57,741 bases of DNA. It comes from UBA7960 sp964348755 (GTDB taxonomy: Bacteria > Bacteroidota > Bacteroidia > Bacteroidales > UBA7960). The stretch's first letter is position 1. Each line of letters opens with the position of its first letter. Location of the stretch: assembly GCA_964348755.1 (NCBI GenBank), contig CAYGDW010000013.1:1-57741 (forward strand), read 5' to 3'. The notes below the pieces were generated by a model that was not told the DNA's origin, did not search any database, and was given only the letters and a program-made list of their open reading frames with translations. Below, one piece after another: positions 17,621 through 25,621 of this stretch. Made by a program: the position numbers and the translations under genes.

Positions 17621-18061
17621 ATATTATAATTTTATAATCTATAAAACGTGTTCGAATTTACAATTTTTTTTGGTTAAACCAATACTTCTGCATAATTAAT
17701 CAACCTTGTTAACCAACCAATTAGAATTTCAATTAAAGCAGCTGTAAAAGCTACAATTCCAAATTTGCCCCTGGAGAGGCTTTGCAAACAAGCCCAACAT
17801 AAGAAGCAAAAAACTACTACCCCCTCCTTTATAAATTGAATCTTTTAGCAGCACAAAACTTAATAAGGTAGTCATTATTTTTTGCAAAAAATATACTACT
17901 AAAACGATAAAATGTTAATCAAAAATTGGAAGTTTTGTTAATAACCAAGATTAGGCCATGCAATAATAGGCCTGGGTGCAGCGCCAGGCGGGCCTTTTAG
18001 TTTATTAACAAATTGTTGAAATCGTTAGTGGATAAAATGTTAATTAAAACCGAAGAAAAAA
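17621..18061. other. A/T-rich gene-free stretch with palindromic element
   Basis: No coding region is apparent. An inverted repeat with arms TTGTTAATAA (17935-17944) and TTATTAACAA (18002-18011) encloses a second G/C-rich hairpin, GCCTGG/CCAGGC (17970-17989). A direct repeat GATAAAATGTTAAT occurs at 17906 and again at 18031. The structure could be a small non-autonomous element or a terminator; there is no ORF inside. Confidence 0.5.
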
Positions 18062-18094
18062 TTTGCTTTATAGCAAAATAGGGTTGTATATTTG
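18062..18094 (+). promoter_or_regulatory. promoter of the long structured RNA
   Basis: TTTG at 18062-18065 and TATATTTG at 18087-18094 are perfect -33 and -7 matches to the Bacteroidota consensus, spaced 21 bases. The predicted transcription start is close to 18100. Confidence 0.7.
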
Positions 18095-18099
18095 TTGAA

Positions 18100-18720
18100 C
18101 CAGGCGAGCGATAAAAGGCCGTTCCAAAAAACCGGGAGAAGGTTGGTGTTCTTAGGTGAGTACCATTCCCAATCGAACAAACCGAGAGGTTTGCCAGTTT
18201 TAGGAACCGAAGTCCGAACCCTGAAACCATGCTGCAAGGCATGTCTCGAAAGGCAAGGTCAGTCACTCAAAGATCGCCCAGCGTTCTTTAAATGATTGAG
18301 TCGAAGGCAGTAAAACGGCTCTTTGCTTAGGCAAAAGGCAGGTTACTGAAATTATAAAGGCCTTTGGGCTATAATAATTTATCTTAAAGACAGGATTCTG
18401 ATAATGACTATAAATGCTGGAAGCCAGACCGAAAGGAAAGGACAGATGCAAATATAGCACATGCCCGAAAGCCCCTTTTAGGTCCTTATACACGACACTT
18501 CGTCCGGAAAGGAGTACCTTCGGGAACTTCGAGCGGACAGCCAAAAGGTGGTACCTTAGGTGGTGCAGCCCAATGGCCAAGGGTTCGTCAATTGAAAAAG
18601 TCTTCGGACCAATCATTACGAGCCGGCCGCAATAACAGTAACCTGGCGCATTCGAAGGCGCAAGCCAACGAAAGTGAAAGGGAACGATTCTGCAAAGATT
18701 CGTTCCCTTTTTGTTTTTTT
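18100..18720 (+). ncRNA. long structured non-coding RNA, about 620 nt, unidentified
   Basis: A non-coding transcript is bounded by a canonical promoter and a strong intrinsic terminator. Hairpins seen by eye: CAAACC-GAGA-GGTTTG (18178-18193, GNRA-like loop), CATGC/GCATG (18228-18243), ACTCAA/TTGAGT (18265-18301), TTTGC-TTAG-GCAAA (18322-18335), and GGTTCGT/ACGAGCC (18582-18624) enclosing ATTG/CAAT and GTC-TTCG-GAC. A long-range 10-bp perfect complement, CAGGTTACTG (18339-18348) with CAGTAACCTG (18636-18645), could close a 3' domain. It competes with a local CAGTAA/TTACTG helix, so a switch is possible. I could not match it to tmRNA, RNase P RNA, 6S RNA or a group I or II intron. Short ORFs on both strands look accidental. 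Confidence 0.7.
18677..18720 (+). terminator. intrinsic terminator of the structured RNA
   Basis: An 11-bp perfect stem, AAAGGGAACGA (18677-18687) with TCGTTCCCTTT (18700-18710), is followed by TTGTTTTTTT. It is one of the strongest terminators in the window. Confidence 0.88.
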
Positions 18721-19409
18721 AGCCAGCCTATTAACCATACCCGGCAAGTTCTGCAAAAGTTTTCTTATTTCAGGAGAAAACCAGTGGCCAATTGTTTTGA
18801 AATGGTAGCTGCAATTGCCTGCTCCAAATCCCAGCATTTTAAACAACTCGTCAATGCCGTTGCGTCCGCAGTCGCTCCATTGTTTAGCAATTGAGTATTT
18901 GTTCGGGTGGCTTACAGGCCTTATTTGTTTCGGTTGAAGGCAAAATATAAAAGATCGGGATACTACATTCGGCTGCCATTATCCATAACTGATGGGTTAA
19001 AGCCAAATGCAATCAACCTGAAACTACTGAAAACCACCACCAGGTCAAATGCCAGTAATGATAATACAGCATGGTATAGATTAAATGATTCATTTATACC
19101 TTCTTAGTAATACAAAATTTCAAAGAAGAAGTGTTTTACGTATTTTATTTCCCTATGATGCAAATTTATCTATGTAACAAAGAGGCAATTTAGGTTTTTT
19201 AATGCATTCTGAAGTCGAATAAAGCAACTAAATTTGAACAAATACACAAAATTCAGCCTATTATTGTAGTTTTAAATTTTGATTCAATAGTGGCTACTTA
19301 ATTTAAACTAACCTTCTTTGAAATCCTTGTTATATCGCAAATGTAGCGTATTTCTGGTGCGTGACGATTTGAATTGAATTGTGGATTTTTCCTTTTAAAA
19401 AAGCAAAAA
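18721..19409. other. gene-free stretch with possible coding relic
   Basis: No intact gene is visible. On the minus strand at roughly 18720-18925 one frame reads like a degraded protein (NKYSIAKQWSDCGRNG, then DELFKMLGFGAGNCSY and GHWFSPEIRKLLQNLPG) without a credible start, running into the RNA terminator. It may be a gene remnant or chance. The rest (18930-19400) is A/T-rich with nothing I can name. Confidence 0.35.
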
Positions 19410-19932
19410 TTCATTAACCAAGGGAAATATCTTTTCGCACAACTATCAGAGCGTTTACCAATCAATCGGGGTACTGGTTAATCAGATGGGAAAACTTGAA
19501 GGTTATCACTCAAGCAAATATTATCCCGCTAACCTTCGAAGGATCAAATTCTTCGATCAGAGGCATTGGAAAGAATCAATATTTCTGACAAACAACACGG
19601 CATTGAATGCAAGTGAAATTGCCTTGCTTTGCAAAAAACGCTGGGAAGTTGAAATATTCATCAAGTGGCTTAAACAACATCTGAAGATCAAATCGTTTTG
19701 GGGAACCACAATGAATGCTGTGAAAATCCAAATCTATTGTGCCATTATTGCTTATTGCCTGGTGGTCATTATCGGAAATACACTCAAAGTTTGGCGTCCA
19801 ATCTACGGAATTTTACAAATCCTCAGCATTTCTCTTTTGTACAAAACACCTGTCAGAGAGGTACTTACAAAATGCGATTACCAAGATGTCAAAGAACATT
19901 TTGGCAAACAACCAAAAATCAGTGGGTTTTAA
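19410..19932 (+). pseudogene. IS4-type transposase, internally deleted remnant
   Basis: Two pieces of one transposase survive in different frames. Frame 19410-19481 reads FINQGKYLFAQLSERLP, the usual N-terminal block of this IS4 subgroup, and then stops. From 19486 to 19932 a 148-residue frame holds the C-terminal part: KYYPANLRRIKFFD, FLTNN, and KKRWEVEIFIKWLKQHLKIK. The catalytic Y-R-E-K motif keeps R, E and K, but the tyrosine is Cys (LLCKKRW). The middle two hundred or so residues with the first catalytic aspartates are missing. The element cannot move by itself. I could not identify terminal inverted repeats. Confidence 0.85.
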
Positions 19933-19940
19933 GTGCCCCC

Positions 19941-20052
19941 AAATGACAAACTCCTATGAACCGAAGGTCAGCGAAGCTAAACGGAGTCAGCGAAGTTAAA
20001 ATAGCAAACATGGAGTTCCATCCGACCTTATTCATAAAATTATTTATGGAGG
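19941..20052 (+). repeat. dispersed leader repeat, copy B
   Basis: A shorter copy that lacks the ACTCGTCT stem. It holds two versions of the internal unit (CCGAAGGTCAGCGAAGCTAA, then GGAGTCAGCGAAGTTAAAA), CAAACATGGAGTTCCATCC, GACCTTATTCATAAAATTATTTATGGA. It begins just after the transposase remnant and ends 50 bases before the ATG of the YkgJ-type gene. Confidence 0.82.
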
Positions 20053-20101
20053 AAAGATAGACTATTTGTCCAAAACCTCAAATTGGAGGGTTATTTTAAC
20101 G

Positions 20102-20617
20102 ATGCAAAATTCAGAAGCCATTACCAAATACCGAGCCCTGCGCAATGAGTTGGATTCGTATTGCACCCGCCTTAATAAGCTTCACAGCCCGCATTTGAAT
20201 TGCCGCAAAGGGCGCGATCATTGCTGCATGGATTTCGGCATTTTCCCCGTAGAGTTTTTCGTAATAAAGCAGCAGGCAGGGTCTGAGTTAAAGGAAGGCC
20301 AACTCCCAGGTTCCGAAATGGCCTGTCCATTTTTGGTTGACCACCGATGCGTAATTTATTTTGCCCGCCCCATTATTTGCCGCACACAGGGACTTCCGCT
20401 GCTTTTCATAGGCGAAGAAGATTGGGAGGTTTCGGCTTGCGAACTTAATTTCACAAAGTATGATTTCAAAAAATTTACCTCCCGGAATACCTTTCCGCAG
20501 GATAAATTTAACAGCCGCCTTTACCTGATAAACAAGGAGTTCATTGAATCCCTTCCGGGGAAACCATTTCATCCGCTTGAGCTTATAGCGCTGCGAAAGT
20601 TGCTTGAAGAAGAATAG
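20102..20617 (+). CDS. YkgJ-family cysteine-cluster protein
   Basis: Members of this family have a conserved cysteine cluster thought to bind zinc or iron; their role is not settled. The cluster here is spread over LNCRKGRDHCCMDFG (about residues 35-49), CPFLVDHRCVIYFARP, ICRTQG and SACEL. I chose ATG 20102 (MQNSEAITKYR), giving 171 aa, over an in-frame TTG at 20066. Repeat copy B forms the upstream leader. The gene converges with the barrel gene and seems monocistronic. Confidence 0.85.
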   Translation: MQNSEAITKYRALRNELDSYCTRLNKLHSPHLNCRKGRDHCCMDFGIFPVEFFVIKQQAGSELKEGQLPGSEMACPFLVDHRCVIYFARPIICRTQGLPLLFIGEEDWEVSACELNFTKYDFKKFTSRNTFPQDKFNSRLYLINKEFIESLPGKPFHPLELIALRKLLEEE

Positions 20618-20885
20618 GTTAAGGCTCATCGCTTTTAAGCTCGCCTTGCCCGGTTCAGGTTTTTGAACCCCCGAACCCCACTGCATGCTTACCTGCCTGC
20701 AGCAGGCTATAATGAATTTGCGAAAATCCACCTGAAAAATTTTTTGATTACACTTTCCCCCTATTGAAAGCTAGTGGTGTCATTGGCGGAAGTAGGTTTA
20801 GTGTTTAGCCTGGCAAGGCATTGAAAAGGAGCTGGAGGCTCATCTTCTTTTTAAATATTATCGGGGGATTGCTAAGGATAAAAAT

Positions 20886-22064
20886 TCAATACGAATACTG
20901 TAGCGAAACAAACACCGACGATCCAACCTGTTCGAAGATGGAACTCCTGCCACCGGCAAAAATCTGTGCTACAAACTCCAGGTCGAGGTTGGTTACCAAA
21001 GAGTATTTAATGTTTGGCGATAGGAAAAAAGCCTTTATGTCGGGCAATGCCATTATAGACAATCCGCCATTCAGAACCGGTGAAATGGAATGGGTTGCGC
21101 TAATGGTAACAGCAAACTCAGAGAACATTATATTATCGGGTCTAAGAGGCTGGGTAATCGTGAAGATGTTGCCATCAACAGCCTGGTAACCGCCGTTATA
21201 GAGCACTTCGGCCACCGCAAAAGTGCTGCCGGCAAACATGTAGTCAGCGCCAATGGCTGCAACAAGGGTGCCTGATTTCCTTCCGGGGATGTCCTCCAGG
21301 TAATTAAACCAGGTTACTTCGCCCTTTAAACCAGCGCCGCCAATGTGTCCGGCCAGGCCAAGACCCAGGGCGGCCCGGTGGCGGTAGTAACCAGCTATGG
21401 TCTGTATGTCAAAACCATTGGTATTGAATGAATAAAGCATACCTCCAACACACTCACGTGCATTGCGAGCAGGTTTGTAAGCCAGCTCAAAACGCGAAAG
21501 GTCTCCTCCAAAATACTGCATACGCAACGCATCGGCACCCGGGCGCTCAGGGTAGTCGAAATCAAAAAATGAATAAGTGTTGAAAAGGTCATTGGGGTTC
21601 GACACCATGTTTACACCCCAGTTAATGCGCTGCCGGCCGGCACGTATGCGCCAGTTGCCATGCTGCCAGTCGAGGAAAAGCCTGTCGATCATGCTGTGGC
21701 CCATCCATCCGCCATCCGAAAGCCAAACCCATGAAAGGTCCAAAAGGCCATCGTCATGTGCCATAAGGAGGGCAAATTGAGGAAAGTCCTTCAGTAGTGA
21801 GTTGTAATACAGGCGGTTGCGGCCTTCGGCAACGAAATTCAGCCCTGAGGTTATATTCCAGCGGAAATTCAGCCGGTTGTGTAGCATGTTGCTGAACTGC
21901 GTTTCGGAGAAATCGCGATCAACCATTACGGAGGGCATTTCCTTAATGTAGCCTTTGAATGAGATTGGGCTGGCGCCTGCATAAGCATCCTGCGCAATAA
22001 CCCCATTAAAAATGAACAGTGAGAAAAGAAAAATGAAAAATGACAACTTGTTGTTCATGGCCAT
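20886..22064 (-). CDS. outer-membrane beta-barrel protein, last gene of the GbsR operon
   Basis: A signal peptide (NKLSFFIFLFSLFIFNGVIAQ) is followed by about 370 residues of alternating hydrophobic strands, many aromatic residues and an aromatic C-terminus (SLQYSY) typical of barrel insertion. Phrases such as RIRAGRQRINWGVNMVSNPND resemble porin-like or DUF1302-like proteins. It is the last gene of the regulator, LolA-like, permease and ATPase cluster and would supply the outer-membrane component of that system. The transported substance is unknown. Confidence 0.8.
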   Translation of the reverse strand: MAMNNKLSFFIFLFSLFIFNGVIAQDAYAGASPISFKGYIKEMPSVMVDRDFSETQFSNMLHNRLNFRWNITSGLNFVAEGRNRLYYNSLLKDFPQFALLMAHDDGLLDLSWVWLSDGGWMGHSMIDRLFLDWQHGNWRIRAGRQRINWGVNMVSNPNDLFNTYSFFDFDYPERPGADALRMQYFGGDLSRFELAYKPARNARECVGGMLYSFNTNGFDIQTIAGYYRHRAALGLGLAGHIGGAGLKGEVTWFNYLEDIPGRKSGTLVAAIGADYMFAGSTFAVAEVLYNGGYQAVDGNIFTITQPLRPDNIMFSEFAVTISATHSISPVLNGGLSIMALPDIKAFFLSPNIKYSLVTNLDLEFVAQIFAGGRSSIFEQVGSSVFVSLQYSY

Positions 22065-22144
22065 ATAAATTCTTAAATCGCAAATCGTTTATCCCTGCCC
22101 GCCTGCTTCAGGTGTGAAAACTGTCAGACGGGGTTAATCGTCAA

Positions 22145-22828
22145 TCAAAACCTTTCATCCTTAGCCACGGAACCATCTACCAGTGTAATTACGCGGCGGG
22201 CGCGCTCAATCACGCGCTGGTCGTGGGTAGAGAAGATCAGGGTTACATTTTCTTCCTTATTGAGCCTTGCCATAATATCGAGCAGGTTGAAGGCCGATGC
22301 GGTATCAAGGTTGGCTGTTGGTTCATCGGCCAGAATAAACCTGGGCTTTGAGGCCAGCGCCCTGGCTACTGCCACACGTTGCTGCTGCCCTCCGCTGAGC
22401 TTCGATGGCCTTACGTTCATTTTGTCTTCGAGTCCCACCTGCTTTAGCAATTCCATGGCGCGGGCTTCCATTTTTTGGGGATCGGCCTTTTGAAGCAGCA
22501 TGATAAAAGAAACATTTTCCTTGGCCGTAAGCACCGGCAAAAGGTTGTAGGCCTGAAACACAAATCCGATATTGTGCAGGCGGAAGTCAATTAACTTAGA
22601 GTCGGAAAGCCTGGTTATTTCGGTGCCATTAATGGTGATTTTACCCTCGGTGGGCTTGTCAAGGCCCCCGATCATGTTCAGGAAGGTGGTTTTTCCACTG
22701 CCCGATGGACCAACTATGGCTGTGAACTCGCCCTGCTCAAACTCAAGGTCAACCTGGTTAAGCGCCCTTACCGGAAGTGAGTGGTCGTCGTAAACTTTGG
22801 AAAGATTTTCTGTTTTTATGATAGTCAT
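22145..22828 (-). CDS. ABC transporter ATPase, LolD/MacB type
   Basis: Powers the two FtsX-type permeases encoded just upstream. Walker A is GPSGSGKTT (about residues 40-48), the Q-loop is VFQAYNLLP, the signature is LSGGQQQRVAVARALA and Walker B is FILADEPTANLD, with the switch histidine in STHD. The 227-residue length is exact for the family. Such ATPases drive mechanotransmission, either extracting lipoproteins (LolCDE) or working with tripartite pumps (MacB). It lies 35 bases after the second permease. Confidence 0.95.
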   Translation of the reverse strand: MTIIKTENLSKVYDDHSLPVRALNQVDLEFEQGEFTAIVGPSGSGKTTFLNMIGGLDKPTEGKITINGTEITRLSDSKLIDFRLHNIGFVFQAYNLLPVLTAKENVSFIMLLQKADPQKMEARAMELLKQVGLEDKMNVRPSKLSGGQQQRVAVARALASKPRFILADEPTANLDTASAFNLLDIMARLNKEENVTLIFSTHDQRVIERARRVITLVDGSVAKDERF

Positions 22829-22863
22829 GGTGAAAAATTTTACGTTGTTTTACACTGGTTGCT

Positions 22864-24087
22864 TTATTCTTTTCTGACGGCTTCGGCTGGTTTAAGCCGG
22901 AGCGCCTTTACGGCGGGAAAAATGGCTGTAAAAAACACCATAATGATTACCAGTCCGGTAATCATCACATAAAAATGAGGCCCAAGTGAGGGATATACCA
23001 ATGATGGGTAACCGAAATCGTTGAGACTGTCGCCACCCACCACAGCCAGATCAATCCCGGTGCGGCCAGTTACCAGGTTCGAAATGATGCCTAATACCAT
23101 CCCCCCGAAAGCACCCAGGAAAGTCAGGAATGCCGTTTCGAACATAATCATTCCAAACACCCTTCTGCGGTTCATGCCCACGGCCATTAGCATACCCAGC
23201 TCGTGAATACGCTCGTAAACCGACATTAACATGGTGTTAACCAGCCCAAAAGCAAGGGCAAACATGATTATGACCAGAGTAACGAGCAACATTGTTTGCC
23301 CAAGTTCTTGTATGTAACCAAGCTCAGGAGACAGCTCTGCCCAGGTTCTGATGGTCAGTTCGGGGAATGATTCGCGGTAGTTTCCTGCAATATCGGTAAG
23401 CTGATCCAGGTCGTTTGCCACAAGGGCAATCTCATTGATTACCATTTCCTGGCCAACATAAGCGCTCAGATCGGATTTCAGCACGTAAACGTTCATTTCA
23501 TCCAGCATGGTGTTGGCTGTTTGAAAAATGCCTGCCACCCTGAAGGAAGCCGATACCAGTTCGCCATCGAAATTCTGAAAAGTCAATACCAGGCGTGAGT
23601 GTTTCTGTAGTTTAGTAATTTCGGCCAAAGCCTTACCTACCAATATCGGGTGGCGTGCACCTTCTTCAAGGTAATTACCTTCCACTATGTTTTTGTCGAG
23701 CCTGGTGGTTGAGGCTTCCGCTTGCGGATCAACGCCAATAATGTTTACACCTCGTGTTATGGTAGCGGTTGCGAGCATACCGTTGGCTATGGTACGCCCC
23801 GAGAATGCTTTCAGCAGGGGGTCTGCTACCAGCGCGCTGCTGAGTTTCTCCCATTGGTCGATTCCGTATTTAAGGTGGCGGTCCTTTAAGAATTCGGGGT
23901 TGTGCATCTGAATATGAGAAAACTGCTGCTCAATGCTGGTTTCGAAACGTGCCTGCAGCAAACCAAACATGAGCGAACTGACGAATATACCCGCCCAAAG
24001 CCCTATGATAATGGCAAAGATCATTACCAGGCTTCGCTTGGGGTTGCGCCAGATGTTTCTCCACGAAATTTTTAACAATGTTTTCAT
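22864..24087 (-). CDS. ABC transporter permease, FtsX/LolC-like (second copy)
   Basis: Four membrane helices: one near residues 17-40 and three in the C-terminal third (about 265-400), separated by a large periplasmic domain. This is the MacB/LolC/FtsX layout. The start RNIWRNPKRSLVMIFAIIIGLW is typical of this class, as is the end of the protein (PAVKALRLKPAEAVRKE). It is a diverged paralogue of the next gene upstream (RNLWRNKKRSL). Its leader, 24085-24242, is entirely repeat copy C, which fills the space between the two permease genes. Confidence 0.92.
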   Translation of the reverse strand: MKTLLKISWRNIWRNPKRSLVMIFAIIIGLWAGIFVSSLMFGLLQARFETSIEQQFSHIQMHNPEFLKDRHLKYGIDQWEKLSSALVADPLLKAFSGRTIANGMLATATITRGVNIIGVDPQAEASTTRLDKNIVEGNYLEEGARHPILVGKALAEITKLQKHSRLVLTFQNFDGELVSASFRVAGIFQTANTMLDEMNVYVLKSDLSAYVGQEMVINEIALVANDLDQLTDIAGNYRESFPELTIRTWAELSPELGYIQELGQTMLLVTLVIIMFALAFGLVNTMLMSVYERIHELGMLMAVGMNRRRVFGMIMFETAFLTFLGAFGGMVLGIISNLVTGRTGIDLAVVGGDSLNDFGYPSLVYPSLGPHFYVMITGLVIIMVFFTAIFPAVKALRLKPAEAVRKE

Positions 24088-24242
24088 CCGTAAATAATTT
24101 TATGATTAAGGTCGGATAGCCTGACTCGTCTCAGACGAGTGAACTCCATGTTTGCTATTTTAGCTTCGCTGACCTTCGTTTAGCTTGGCTGACCTTCTGT
24201 TCAGAGGTGTTTGTGTTTAATTCGCAAACATGTTCGTTTCAT
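24085..24242 (-). repeat. dispersed leader repeat, copy C
   Basis: The longest copy. Read on the minus strand it has ATGAAACGAACATGTTTGCG, AACACAAAC, two tandem units (GAAGGTCAGCCAAGCTAAAC and GAAGGTCAGCGAAGCTAAAA), CATGGAGTTC, the perfect 8-bp stem ACTCGTCT/AGACGAGT, CCGACCTTAAT and TTATTTACGGATG. Its last ATG is the start codon of the second permease, and its other end is only five bases from the stop codon of the first permease. Confidence 0.88.
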
Positions 24243-24247
24243 GCTTT

Positions 24248-25471
24248 TTATTTTTTTACTTTCATAATGTCGAGTTGGAAAACCTTCAAAATGGGGTAAA
24301 TGCCAACCACAAAAGCCAGAACCAACACGATCTTAGCCTGATTATAAAACAGGGCAGGGTTTGCCGAGAAGGGCAGTATAGGTTCAAAGCCATACTCGGC
24401 CATGGTTTCGGCCATTTCCCCCGTAAGGGGAACCGGGTTATAATAGAAATACAGCACGAGGGGAATTGCCAGCAAAACGCCGGCAATGATCCCCGAAAGG
24501 GATATGAATATTGACTCCATAAATACCACCGATGCCAGTCGCGATCGTTTCATCCCCAGTGAGATAAGCATTCCAAACTCTCGCTGGCGTTCTATCATCA
24601 TAGTTAGAATGGTTCCGAACAGGCCAAAGGCGATCACAATGTAAAGGATGCCCATCATGACCATTGATCCTGCCATGTCGAATTTCATCAGCGCAAGCAG
24701 GTCTTTGAGCATTTGCTCCCAGGTAAGCACTGCGTACCACTCCTGGTCGATTCCTGCCCTGAGGCCTTGGGCAAGCTGGGTAGTGTAGCGGGGGTTGCGG
24801 GGCATTACAATGAGCGAAGTAAGGCGGTCGTCGGCCATATAAAACCATTGTGCCGCTGGTAACGACATGTAAATGGTGTTGTTGCTCATTTCTGGAACTT
24901 TGAGTTCAACAATGCCCTTAACACGGTAAAGCCCCGCTGCCGTTGAGCCCTGAAAACCCTGCCCCAGCAACACAATTGAATCGCCAACGTTCACGCCAAG
25001 AATCCCTGCAAGTCCATCGGCAAGCATAATGTCCTGGTCATTGCTGGTAATAAATTCTCCATCAATCAAGTCGTCGCGCAATTCATTAAGCTTTGACTCA
25101 ATCTCTGGGTCAATGCCCATTACATTGGTCCCCCTGGTCTGGCTCTCGGTGGCAGCCAGGGCAAAGTTTTGAATTCGGGGTACATAATAGTCAATCTGGT
25201 CAGCATGCTTTTGGAGCAGGTCTTCGAGCGCCTCATCAAAAAGTAGGCTGTTGTTAATGGAAGGTTCTTCTTCATAAAGCACATCCTGTATCTGAATGTA
25301 GCCAGTGCTGTACTTCACCATGCTGTCGATCATGCGCTCATAAGAACCCCGCTGCATCGAATCGGACATAATGGCCAGGAAAACCGCGAAAAGCACCGAG
25401 CTGATGGTGATCAGCGAACGTTTCTTGTTACGCCACAGGTTGCGCCAGGCCAGGATAATCAGCATTTTCAT
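24248..25471 (-). CDS. ABC transporter permease, FtsX/LolC-like (first copy)
   Basis: Same architecture and length (407 aa) as its downstream paralogue: RNLWRNKKRSLITISSVLF with the first helix, a periplasmic domain of about 200 residues, and three C-terminal helices (FDMAGSMVMMGILYIVIAFG, SIFISLSGIIAGVLLAIPL, IVLVLAFVVGIYP). The two permeases would form a heterodimer with two copies of the ATPase, as LolC and LolE do. Repeat copy D is its leader. Confidence 0.92.
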   Translation of the reverse strand: MKMLIILAWRNLWRNKKRSLITISSVLFAVFLAIMSDSMQRGSYERMIDSMVKYSTGYIQIQDVLYEEEPSINNSLLFDEALEDLLQKHADQIDYYVPRIQNFALAATESQTRGTNVMGIDPEIESKLNELRDDLIDGEFITSNDQDIMLADGLAGILGVNVGDSIVLLGQGFQGSTAAGLYRVKGIVELKVPEMSNNTIYMSLPAAQWFYMADDRLTSLIVMPRNPRYTTQLAQGLRAGIDQEWYAVLTWEQMLKDLLALMKFDMAGSMVMMGILYIVIAFGLFGTILTMMIERQREFGMLISLGMKRSRLASVVFMESIFISLSGIIAGVLLAIPLVLYFYYNPVPLTGEMAETMAEYGFEPILPFSANPALFYNQAKIVLVLAFVVGIYPILKVFQLDIMKVKK

Positions 25472-25580
25472 CGTAAATATATTTTAAATTAAGGTCGGAT
25501 GGAACTCGCATGATGAATTTTAGCTTCGCTGAACTTCGGTTCATCCTTGGTTGTGTTTTACGAACCATGCTCGTTTCATG
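25469..25580 (-). repeat. dispersed leader repeat, copy D
   Basis: The most diverged copy, lacking the ACTCGTCT stem. On the minus strand: ATGAAACGAGCATGGTTCG, AAACACAACC, CCGAAGTTCAGCGAAGCTAA, GCGAGTTCCATCCGACCTTA, ATATATTTACGATG. The final ATG is the start codon of the first permease. It fills most of the gap to the LolA-like gene. Confidence 0.8.
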
Positions 25581-25621
25581 TGTGAAATTATTTTCTGGTT
25601 AATAAATGGATTGTATTGGAG

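Noticed and set aside
18263..18616. 117-codon minus-strand ORF inside the structured RNA
   Set aside because: Low-complexity, non-conserved-looking translation fully inside stems of the RNA; best seen as an antisense shadow.
18100..18720. The structured RNA as a group II or group I intron, tmRNA, or RNase P RNA
   Set aside because: No intron domain V, GTGYG start, group I P/Q/R/S blocks, tRNA-like end, tag ORF or the GAGGAAAGTCC core was found, and it has its own promoter and terminator.
20652..20707. Small palindromes (GGTTC/GAACC and GCCTGCAGCAGGC) between convergent genes
   Set aside because: Could be terminators or REP-like pieces, but no T-run or second clear copy; not enough to call.
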